Assembly (NCBI RefSeq): GCF_036345995.1
Contig: NZ_CP107796.1
Location: 6,510,001 to 6,574,000, forward strand
DNA: 64,000 bases
From: Streptomyces sp. NBC_00557
Lineage (GTDB): Bacteria > Actinomycetota > Actinomycetes > Streptomycetales > Streptomycetaceae
Reading direction: 5' to 3'
Shown here piece by piece: positions 56,216-63,387 of the stretch. A program made the translations under genes and the position numbers. The notes beneath the pieces are model-generated. The model did no database searches, had not been told where the DNA came from, and was given only the letters and a program-made list of their open reading frames with translations. How positions within the stretch are numbered: the first letter of the stretch is position 1; the number at the start of each line of letters is the position of its first letter.

Positions 56216-56324
56216 GCGGAACTCCTCGGCGGACGGTCCTTCGGCGGGGCGGGAGCCCGTGGGGGGCGCATCCGAAACTAGCCCCGGAAAACCGGGAAAT
56301 CGCCTGCTGGAGGCCGGTGGAGGA

Positions 56325-56346
56325 GATCCTTATGGTGCCGTTAAGG
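56325..56346 (+). repeat. Left direct repeat bounding the low-GC island (candidate attL)
   Basis: A 22-base copy whose shared core is GTGCCGTTAAGG, with GATC-CTTAT before it. It matches bases 61442-61462 with one indel and one mismatch. Each copy is followed within about 20 bases by GCTCAGG. Within the copy CCTTA and TAAGG form an inverted repeat. It marks the point where the GC content drops. Confidence 0.55.
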
Positions 56347-56867
56347 CCGGACTAACCGGGGGCTCAGGAAGAGGAACCCGGTGGCCCACCTGCGCCCGAG
56401 CAGTGCGACTGTCCGCTTCGGTTCGGTCCGTTCGCCGCCGGACGCCCCGGTTGGCTCCCCGATTGGCTCCAGGCAGTGCGTGCACGTGTTGCCTTGCTGA
56501 GTGTCCCTCACTCGCTGCTCACTCGGAGGTCGGGTCCACAGGGTGAGCGCTACGGCGGTCTAGCGCCTGCAGTGGGCGCCTTGGCTGCGAACGGGCACGG
56601 TTGTGGCTCGCGCTGAGCGACCGGGCGCTTAGAAGAGAGTTGCACACTTCCACTCAACTAGGCCTCTCACGTGCACGTTTGTTGATGGCCGCATGTCGAG
56701 GGTGCCGGACTTTGCCGCGCATTCACCGGCGGGCAGCATTCCGGCGACGCCTTCGGACCCTGCAGGTTGTCCCACAACTGGAAGGTGCGCCAGCAAGACA
56801 GGGCCGATGAGAGGTCCAAGTAGGTGTGCAGCCCTGTAACTTGAACCAGCCGAGGGAGAGGGCAGGT
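56347..56867. other. Left end of the island, no recognised gene
   Basis: About 520 bases between the left repeat and the KAP gene. Short open frames on both strands lack ribosome binding sites and recognisable composition. The stretch may contain the promoter of the KAP gene and decayed coding sequence. Confidence 0.4.
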
Positions 56868-58643
56868 ATGGAGTTCTCGCTGTTGAACGACGAACCGGTA
56901 TCTGAGCCGGACGGCGACCTGCTCGGCGTCGGCCGGGCCGCCGGGGAGCTCGCCCGGCTGCTGCACGACTCCCGTAACTCGACACCCTTCACGCTGGCCG
57001 TCGACGCCGGGTGGGGGATGGGCAAGAGTAGTCTCATGCGGCTGGTCGAGGCGGAGCTGCACCGACGGAGTGACACGGCGACTGTCTGGTACAACGCGTG
57101 GACCTCGACCGGGGCGGATGCGCTGGAGGGGCTGATCAAGTCCGTCCTGATGCGCTTTGACCGACGGGTGCTGAGGCGTGCGTTGAACCGTCTGACCGAG
57201 CGGCGGACGCTGATCACAGCGGCCCGTACGGCGATCGCCGTGGCAGCAGCCCCGCTGGGGGTGGCCGGGTTGGTTGATCGGTTATGGCAGGAACTGTCCG
57301 TCGACGCCACGTCCCGCAATGCGATGCGAGACGCGCTGCGTGAACTGGCCACGGAGTGGGCAGAGTCGGCCACCTACGTGCCCCGGCGGCTGCTTGTCGT
57401 CTTCGTCGACGATCTGGATCGTTGCTCGGAAGAGACGGTGCTCGCGGTGTGCGAGGCAGTGAAGGTCTACCTCGACGTGCCGGGCCTCGCTTTCGTGGTT
57501 GGCTGCGACCGCTCGGCCCTCGGGCCGTCGGGCCTGCTGCGGGACCTGTCACCGGCTGGGTCGGCCTTCATGGAGAAGATCTTCCAGACGAGCTATCGGC
57601 TACCGGCCCCGGGGCCGGACGACGTAGAGGTGTACGTCCGCCGGTGCGCGCTCCGTTCTGGTCTGCGTGAGCTGTTGGACAACGACTTGGTGAAGCTGAT
57701 TGCCGAGCGCTCTGCCCGCAACCCGCGCCGAATCAAGCGACTTATCAACGGCTTCGGGTTGGAATACAGCCTCAACCCTGTGTGGGCCCGGTTCGCCCCG
57801 GAAGCAGTGATCAGGACGTTGCTGCTCCAGCACCTGTACGCGGATTTCTACCGGACCCTGATTACGGGCGACCGGTATCATCCCGACGCGGTCCGGGAGT
57901 TCCTGGACTACCGCAGGGCCCACAGGGTGCTAAGCCGGCCGTCGGTGCCGCCGGATCCGGAGGACTGGCGGATCACGGTCTCCTGCTTCTCGGAGCACGG
58001 CCTGTCTGCGCCAGTCCGGGACCAGCCTGAGGAGTGGAAGCCGTTGCTGGCCCGGCTGGAGGAATATCTCCCCACTGGCTTCCCGGCACTGGAGCGGGAC
58101 CATACGTTCGTGACGCTACTTCAGGAGCTGATGGACCTGGACGGCGCCGACGAACTGCTGCGCCTTCTCCAGCATGGCGTCGCGTCGGTCACTGGGGCGT
58201 ACCCCGGTGAAGAGCGTCTCGCCCCAGATGAGGAGAGCCCCAGCCCTTCGACCCGCTACACCGGAGCTCACGTGCTCTGGGTGGACGACAACCCAGACAG
58301 CATCAGTTTTCATGTGGGGCTGCTGGAGTCGCTGGGGGTGCGGGTGTGGCTTGCCCATGATGAAGAGGAGGCCGAGCGTGTTCTGGCCAGCACTCGGGTT
58401 GATCTGTTGCTCTCCGACATCGCGCGCAGCCAGGACGGGGATGAGGGGTTCGTCGCGCTCCGGCACTGGCGTGACAGCGGGCGCTATCTGGGGCCAGCGG
58501 TCTTCTACACCGGCCGGATCACCCCAAACCGCGTCAAGCAGAGCAACCGGCTCGGCGCGCAGATCACTACATCCAGCACAGAGTTGACCCGGATGATCCA
58601 CTCTTTCTTGAAGGAGGCTCAGGATCGCCGTTCGGCTGACTGA
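56868..58643 (+). CDS. KAP-family P-loop NTPase fused to a response-regulator receiver domain
   Basis: 591 residues from ATG 56868, after a GAGGGAGAGGGCAGG ribosome binding stretch. Residues 1-440 are a KAP NTPase: Walker A DAGWGMGKSS (46-55), YNAWTS (75-80), a hydrophobic insertion likely to enter the membrane (about 115-136), Walker B LLVVFVDDLDRC (175-186), then VGCDRSAL and RNPRRIKRLINGF. Residues 468-585 form a CheY-like receiver: VDDN (472-475), phospho-acceptor Asp517 in LLLSDI, Thr548 in FYTG; the usual lysine near the end is missing. One rare TTA codon (Leu139, 57282-57284) suggests bldA dependence. KAP NTPases include phage-exclusion proteins; the function here is unproven. Confidence 0.85.
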   Translation: MEFSLLNDEPVSEPDGDLLGVGRAAGELARLLHDSRNSTPFTLAVDAGWGMGKSSLMRLVEAELHRRSDTATVWYNAWTSTGADALEGLIKSVLMRFDRRVLRRALNRLTERRTLITAARTAIAVAAAPLGVAGLVDRLWQELSVDATSRNAMRDALRELATEWAESATYVPRRLLVVFVDDLDRCSEETVLAVCEAVKVYLDVPGLAFVVGCDRSALGPSGLLRDLSPAGSAFMEKIFQTSYRLPAPGPDDVEVYVRRCALRSGLRELLDNDLVKLIAERSARNPRRIKRLINGFGLEYSLNPVWARFAPEAVIRTLLLQHLYADFYRTLITGDRYHPDAVREFLDYRRAHRVLSRPSVPPDPEDWRITVSCFSEHGLSAPVRDQPEEWKPLLARLEEYLPTGFPALERDHTFVTLLQELMDLDGADELLRLLQHGVASVTGAYPGEERLAPDEESPSPSTRYTGAHVLWVDDNPDSISFHVGLLESLGVRVWLAHDEEEAERVLASTRVDLLLSDIARSQDGDEGFVALRHWRDSGRYLGPAVFYTGRITPNRVKQSNRLGAQITTSSTELTRMIHSFLKEAQDRRSAD

Positions 58644-59267
58644 CGAGCTCGTGAGTTGAGCCCGGTTGGAGCCCACCCGCCTGCCCCGATGTCAGCCTTG
58701 AGCCCCGGAACACGTACGGCTGGCTCGTTGAGCGTTGGGCGGTGGCGATCGGCGGTGACTACGCTGAGCACGGGCATGCCTTCCCGACCCCTCCGGCGCC
58801 AGCACCGCCCTGCCCGCGGCCTGCCCAGCCGCGGCCCCATCGCAGGTTGTAGAGGTAGTTCCTTTCCTCGTTCCGCTGGTTCACCGTGTGCTCCCGGGCA
58901 TCCGATGCCTATCCGGCCGCCTACACCTTGCGACACTCCGGATCGCTCTCGCGCAGAACCTTGAGCAGGCTCGGAGCCTGGCCGGCGAGGAGAGCGATCA
59001 CGGCGGAGGTGCAGCGTGCCGACGGTGCTTGTGGGAGTAGTCGGCCAGTCCGTCAGCGTGAGCGGTTCGGTCGGAGTTCCCGAAGCCGGCGGCTATCCGT
59101 GTGAGGGTGTCGTGCTTGCGCAGGGACACCGGGCGACCAGTGGACGTCGGTGCGGCGGTAGCCGGACGCCATCACGTAACCCGTACCTGCACAGTTGGTA
59201 GCGCTTGTCAGTGGTGCTGGGCATCCTGTGGGGGGAACTACGTGTCCAACTCGCATAGGGGTACAGG
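58644..59267. other. Non-coding or decayed stretch between the two island genes
   Basis: About 620 bases without a supported gene. On the minus strand a fragment ending at 58921 reads AVIALLAGQAPSLLKVLRES then DPECRKV-stop; a second minus-strand patch near 58850-58890 reads HTVNQRNEERNYLYNLRW. Both look like protein remnants, but neither has a start or an intact frame. They could be decayed genes of an earlier insertion. Confidence 0.35.
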
Positions 59268-60452
59268 GTGGATCTGGAACAAGCCCTCGAACAGTTCGAC
59301 GCCGTAGACGCCAACCTTCGGAGACTCGAAAAGGTATGGGAGGAGCTGCGCCAACTCGTCCCCGATGGCGTTGTGTTCGCCGGTGGCAGCCCTGAAGATC
59401 GCCGCTACCAAGATCTCTGCCGCGCCTATCGCCAGATCCTGACCGGCCTCCCACCAATCGGTGACTTCTGCATCACATCCGCGCCAGAGAGCCTTAACGT
59501 CATTGCACAGAATCGGCTGGACGCCCAAGAAGTCGGCTTCTCTGAAGCGCTCGTATCAGTGGAAGAAGGCATCGACCAACCCGCGCAGGAGATTGATGAG
59601 TACCGTTTTCGCCTCAATCAAGCACGACGCGAACTCATCCGTGAACGTGTGCTGCAGCTGGCGAGCCAGATAAACAGTTTGCTCCCAGAACTGAAGGATC
59701 GCGTCGCTTCTGACAATCAGCCAGTAGAGGATGACGACTGGCACAGCTTTGTCCGGGCGTACACCGAGATCGAGCGGCTGACTGGTGGCTCGGTGCCCAA
59801 GAAGGCTCGTTGGCAGTATGTACGGAGACACATTGCCTGGGGTCAGGGACAAGACCTGCACGACATCGCGAGGCTTGATTGGCCCTCAGTTTGGAAGGAG
59901 ATTCAGAACAGCCTCTACTCGGAGTTTGAAGCGCTTCCTGTGCAAGTCGACAACCTGGCATCACTCGTCGCTGCAAAGCCAACTGGGCCGGTCACAATCA
60001 AGTTGAATTGGAGTGCGATCTCTGCTGACGACTTTGAACGACTGTTGTTCAACCTGGTCGCGGATGCAAGGGACTACACCAACCCGCAGTGGCTCATGCA
60101 CACCAATGCTCCTGATCGCGGGCGTGACATCTCGGTTGAACGCATCGCCGTCGATAGCCTCAGCGGCACGAAGAATCAGCGGGTCATCATTCAGGCGAAG
60201 CACTGGCAGAGCAAGTCAGTAACCGTCGCTGATATCTCCGAAGCCACCGCACAGATGAGTCTCTGGGAACCACCAGCGGTTCACGCGCTCGTGTTCGCAA
60301 CGAGCGGCCGGTTCACTGCCGATGCTGTTGCATGGGTCGAGAAGCACAACGAGAACGACGAGCACCCGCATATTGAGATGTGGCCAGACAGTCACTTGGA
60401 ACTACTGCTCGCCAGTCGTCCCCACCTGGCAGCGGAGTTCAAGTTGCGGTGA
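59268..60452 (+). CDS. Protein with C-terminal Mrr-like PD-(D/E)xK restriction-endonuclease domain
   Basis: 394 residues from GTG 59268. Residues 1-150 are helical and charged, possibly coiled-coil. From about 250 the nuclease domain reads SADDFERLLFNLVADA (with the leading FE), NAPDRGRDISV (D287 as the PD position) and VIIQAKHW (Q309-x-K311), then ALVFATSGRFTADAVAW and a final IEMWPDSHLELLL. This is the core of Mrr/type IV-like restriction nucleases that cut modified or foreign DNA. The coding DNA is only about 55% GC in a hand-counted line, well below the chromosome. Likely a defence or mobile-element gene; the target is unknown. Confidence 0.78.
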   Translation: MDLEQALEQFDAVDANLRRLEKVWEELRQLVPDGVVFAGGSPEDRRYQDLCRAYRQILTGLPPIGDFCITSAPESLNVIAQNRLDAQEVGFSEALVSVEEGIDQPAQEIDEYRFRLNQARRELIRERVLQLASQINSLLPELKDRVASDNQPVEDDDWHSFVRAYTEIERLTGGSVPKKARWQYVRRHIAWGQGQDLHDIARLDWPSVWKEIQNSLYSEFEALPVQVDNLASLVAAKPTGPVTIKLNWSAISADDFERLLFNLVADARDYTNPQWLMHTNAPDRGRDISVERIAVDSLSGTKNQRVIIQAKHWQSKSVTVADISEATAQMSLWEPPAVHALVFATSGRFTADAVAWVEKHNENDEHPHIEMWPDSHLELLLASRPHLAAEFKLR

Positions 60453-60544
60453 AGTTTGCTATCAAATCGGTCTTCAGGCGTGCACATGGTTAGCCGATGC
60501 GACGATCAACGCCATCCGAGCCGACGGCACAAGGGAGTCGACTA

Positions 60545-61382
60545 GAGGTTGTCCCGTAACCGGTGGGGCAGTTGGTGCGTTGGCTGGGCATGGGTGGGGT
60601 GATCTCAGCGGATGATCCGAGGTGGATCGAGCCGTTTACCGGGCTGAGCGAGTCGCAGTTCGCCAGGCTGGTGGCGTTGGTGCGGCGTCGTGGTGGTGAC
60701 GTGCAGCGCGGCCGGCCGTGGAGGCTGCCGCTTGAGGACCGTGTGTTGCTGGTGGCGACGTAATGGCGCACGAACCTGACGTTGCGACAGGTGGCGCCGT
60801 TGTTCGGGGTCTCGAAGTCGGCGGCCGACCGCATCCTCGATCACCTGGCGCCCTTGCCGGCCATCTCGCCGGCCCGGCGGCCCCGCAAGGACACCGTCTA
60901 CATCGTCGACGGCACCCTGGTGCCCACACGTGATCACAACCGGGCCGCGTCCAGCAAGAACTATCGGTACTCGACGAACCTGCAGGTCGTGATCGACGCC
61001 AACAGCCGCCTGGTGGTGGCGATCGGCCTGCCGCTGCCCGGCAGCCGCAACGACTGCAGGGCGTTCACGGAGTCCGGAGTCGACGGGGTCTGCCGCGGTG
61101 CACCGACCATCGCCGACGGTGGATACCAGGGCACCGGCTTGCTCATCCCGCACCGCAAACGACGAGGTCAGACGCACCTCACCCCACACCAAGAAGCGGA
61201 GAACGCCGTCCACCGCCGGGCGCGAGCGCGGGTGGAACACGCCCTGTCACGGTTGAAGAACTGGAAGATCCTGCGGGACTGCCGACTCAAGGGCCGCGGC
61301 GTTCACCAAGCGATGCTCGGCATCGCCCGGCTCCACAACGTGGCGCTCTCTGGGTAACTCACGCCCCATACGGGACAACCTC
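60545..61382 (+). mobile_element. IS5-family (IS427-like) insertion sequence, 838 bp
   Basis: Terminal inverted repeats GAGGTTGTCCCGTA (60545-60558) and TACGGGACAACCTC (61369-61382) are perfect. The flanking TA at 60543-60544 and 61383-61384 is the duplicated target; the original site reads CTAG, typical of the IS427 group. One transposase frame fills the element. It separates the nuclease gene from a hairpin (61393-61442) that may have been its terminator. Confidence 0.9.
60563..61357 (+). pseudogene. IS5-family DDE transposase, interrupted by a nonsense codon
   Basis: One frame runs the length of the element. It reads ...LLVAT, then TAA at 60761-60763, then WRTNLTLRQVAPLFGVSKSA and on to the end. 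Relatives have Tyr at this place (VATYWRTNLTLRQ), so one base change (TAC to TAA) truncates the protein after residue 66. Downstream the DDE features are intact: VDGTLVPTRD, IADGGYQG and RVEHALSRLKNW. A restart at 60782 would give a 191-residue piece without the N-terminal domain. No frameshift site is apparent. Confidence 0.88.
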
Positions 61383-61392
61383 TAGAAGAGCC

Positions 61393-61442
61393 CCAAAGGC
61401 CCGTCTCTGAACTGCGGAAACGCTGCTCTGCTGGGCCTTTGG
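61393..61442 (+). terminator. Hairpin at the right end of the island
   Basis: CCAAAGGCCC (61393-61402) pairs perfectly with GGGCCTTTGG (61433-61442) across a 30-base loop. The right arm abuts the right direct repeat. Probably the terminator of the nuclease gene, displaced by the IS. Confidence 0.5.
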
Positions 61443-61462
61443 ATCTTATCGTGCCGTTAAGG
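61442..61462 (+). repeat. Right direct repeat bounding the low-GC island (candidate attR)
   Basis: A 21-base match to 56325-56346 with the same GTGCCGTTAAGG core, followed by GCTCAGG. The sequence becomes ordinary high-GC Streptomyces DNA directly after it, 38 bases before the GNAT gene. Confidence 0.55.
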
Positions 61463-61499
61463 GGTGCTCAGGCTGCGCTCAGGTAGATAGCGTGCGCCC

Positions 61500-61958
61500 A
61501 TGATCGAGAAGAACGCGGAGGGCGTCCGGGCGGCCGTCGCCGCCGATGTGGCGGCCGTCGAGGCCGTGACGGACGCGGCCTACCGCCCCTACACCGAGCG
61601 CATCGGCGTGGTGCCTCAGCCCATGGAGGCCGACCACGCCGCGAACGTGGCCGCCGGCAAGGTGTTCGTCACCGGCGAGCCCGTCCACGGGCTGGTCGTG
61701 ATCGAGGCGCGCCCCGGCCATCTCTTCCTGGACAGCATCGCCGTCCACCCCGACGCCCACGGCACCGGCGCCGGACGCCGTCTGCTGCACTTCGTCGACG
61801 CACGCGCGCGTGAGCTGGGCCTCGGCGAGATCAGGCTCTACACGAACGCGTTGATGTGGGAGAACCAGAAGATCTACCCGAAGTACGGATACGAGGTCGT
61901 GGAACGCCGTGTCGACGGACCCTACGACCGGATCCACTACCGCAAGCGGCTGGACTGA
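61500..61958 (+). CDS. GNAT-family N-acetyltransferase
   Basis: 152 residues. Standard GNAT fold: DVAAVEAVTDAAYRPYTERI, GLVVIEARPGHLFLDSIAVHPDAHGTGAGRRLLHF (acetyl-CoA loop around H-G-T-G-A-G-R) and a C-terminal YTNALMWENQKIYPKYGYEVV. It acetylates a small molecule or peptide; the substrate is unknown. The promoter region would be in the right-hand repeat region, so any island insertion here lies at its 5' side. Confidence 0.9.
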   Translation: MIEKNAEGVRAAVAADVAAVEAVTDAAYRPYTERIGVVPQPMEADHAANVAAGKVFVTGEPVHGLVVIEARPGHLFLDSIAVHPDAHGTGAGRRLLHFVDARARELGLGEIRLYTNALMWENQKIYPKYGYEVVERRVDGPYDRIHYRKRLD

Positions 61959-61982
61959 CGGCCGCTGCGGGCACTCGCCGGA

Positions 61983-62117
61983 TCAACCGTCGGGCCACCA
62001 GGTACGGGCGATGTCCTTGCGCACCTCGGGACGGCCCACGGGGCGGTCCTCCGGCTCGTCGTGGACGCGGCGGCCGTTCGTCTTCTTCAGGGGCTTGTGC
62101 ACGGTGACACGGCGCAT
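61983..62117 (-). CDS. 44-residue basic small protein
   Basis: ATG 62117 is preceded by GAAGGAGGCAGCC, an excellent ribosome binding site, and encodes 44 residues starting MRRVTVHKPLKKTNGRRVHD and ending in RTWWPDG. It is rich in Lys/Arg in the first half, then mixed charge. High GC at third positions supports coding. It looks like a conserved streptomycete small protein of unknown function, perhaps nucleic-acid- or ribosome-associated. It is convergent with the GNAT gene (24-base gap) and divergent from the methyltransferase gene. Confidence 0.75.
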   Translation of the reverse strand: MRRVTVHKPLKKTNGRRVHDEPEDRPVGRPEVRKDIARTWWPDG

Positions 62118-62229
62118 GGCTGCCTCCTTCAGTGCCTACCGGGTTTCCGTGTTGTCACGGTGGTAGACGCTTTCGGCGAGAGTTCCTCATCGCAGCCGGA
62201 TTGTCAGTGGCGGGTGTCACTCTGTGAGC

Positions 62230-62853
62230 ATGACGAATCCGCAGGAGAACACGGATGCGCCGGGTGCCCCCGAGATCGACTGGGACGCCGAGGCCGCGGC
62301 CTTCGACGAGGAGCCGGACCACGGCCTGCGCGACCCCGCGACCCGCGCGGCCTGGGCGGCGCGGCTCGGCTCCTGGCTGCCCGGGCGCCCCGCCGACGTC
62401 CTCGACCTCGGCTGCGGCACCGGCAGCCTGTCGCTCCTCGCGGCCGAGCAGGGACACCGGGTGACGGGCGTCGACGCGTCACCGGCGATGGTCGAGCGGG
62501 CCCGCGCCAAGCTCGCCGGCCGCGACGCCGTCGTCCTGCACGGCCAGGCCGCGTCCCCGCCGGTCGGGGAGCAGCGCTTCGACGTCGTCCTCGTACGGCA
62601 CGTGCTGTGGACGCTGCCCCGGCCCGACCGGGTGCTGCGGCACTGGCGCGACCTGTTGCGCCCCCGAGGCCGCTTCGTGCTGGTCGAGGGCGTCTGGGGC
62701 GCGGCGCACCCGGTGGGCATCCCCGCCGGCCGGCTCGCCGCCCTCCTGGCGCCGCTCGCCGCGGACATACGCGTGGAGCGACTGTCCGGCGACTCGGTGT
62801 TGTGGGGGAAGGAGGTGGAGGACGAACGGTACGCGCTGGTGGCGACGGTGTGA
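62230..62853 (+). CDS. Class I SAM-dependent methyltransferase
   Basis: 207 residues from ATG 62230 (GTG 62224 is an alternative). Motif I VLDLGCGTGSLSLLAAEQG, motif II VTGVDASPAMVERARAKL, and the later FDVVLVRHVLWTLPRPDRVL with LLRPRGRFVLVEG are those of UbiE/type-11 methyltransferases. The substrate is unknown. No strong ribosome binding site is seen before the start. Confidence 0.88.
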   Translation: MTNPQENTDAPGAPEIDWDAEAAAFDEEPDHGLRDPATRAAWAARLGSWLPGRPADVLDLGCGTGSLSLLAAEQGHRVTGVDASPAMVERARAKLAGRDAVVLHGQAASPPVGEQRFDVVLVRHVLWTLPRPDRVLRHWRDLLRPRGRFVLVEGVWGAAHPVGIPAGRLAALLAPLAADIRVERLSGDSVLWGKEVEDERYALVATV

Positions 62854-62886
62854 CCCGGTGCTCCGCGCCGGGCCCCGGCTTTCGGG

Positions 62887-63387
62887 TCAGGCGAGCAGGC
62901 CGTCGAAGCCGGCGGTGCGGGCCAGTCCCTCCAGCTCCTCGAGGGCGGCCACGGCGGCGGACGCGGCCTCGGGATCCGTCCGCGCCAGACCGCTCTCGGC
63001 GAACTCGTCCTCGTCCAGACGCCGTACGTCCGTGCCGTCCGCGGAGCGCCACAGGTCCAGGTCGAGGTCCTCCACGACCAGCTCACCGCCGGTGCGGACG
63101 GCCGGACGGGTGATGTCGCAGTACCAGCCCTTCACGGTGCCGTCGACGGCGCGCACCTCCTTCACCGAGTACCACCGGTTCCGCCAGTAGTACTCGGTGA
63201 ACAGGTCGCCCGGCTCGAAGCGGACGAAGCCGAAGTCGCGGACGCCGGAGCCCGCCCACGGGGCGCGTACGGCGATGCGGGTGCCGTCGTCCTGGAGCAG
63301 CTCGGCCGGGTAACGGATCTTCGTCCGGCCAGCCTTGACCAGGACGACCTCCAACCGGTCCGCCGGTTCAGGCCAGTTCGCGGACAT
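62887..63387 (-). CDS. DUF402-domain protein (FomD/nucleotide phosphatase-like)
   Basis: 166 residues. The core FFEPGDLFTEYYWRNRWYSV-like segment (FVRFEPGDLFTEYYWRNRWY), GWYCDITRPA and ELVVEDLDLDLWRSADGTDV-RRLDEDEF match DUF402 proteins. Known members (FomD, some nucleoside-diphosphate phosphatases) hydrolyse phosphate from nucleotides or phosphonates using metal-binding Asp/Glu of the D-x-D-L-D pattern. Its start overlaps the end of the upstream GNAT gene by 20 bases, so they are likely co-transcribed. Confidence 0.88.
   Translation of the reverse strand: MSANWPEPADRLEVVLVKAGRTKIRYPAELLQDDGTRIAVRAPWAGSGVRDFGFVRFEPGDLFTEYYWRNRWYSVKEVRAVDGTVKGWYCDITRPAVRTGGELVVEDLDLDLWRSADGTDVRRLDEDEFAESGLARTDPEAASAAVAALEELEGLARTAGFDGLLA

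Noticed and set aside
56601..56810. A 69-residue frame at the left end of the island
   Set aside because: It has no ribosome binding site and nothing recognisable; possibly decayed sequence, but not supportable as a gene.
58656..58964. A 102-residue plus-strand frame inside the island
   Set aside because: It has a Pro/Arg/Ser-rich composition and no ribosome binding site or motif; better seen as non-coding or decayed DNA.
56325..61462. An integrative element with its own integrase
   Set aside because: No tyrosine or serine recombinase gene is present inside the repeats; only the IS5-type transposase, which does not use such repeats.
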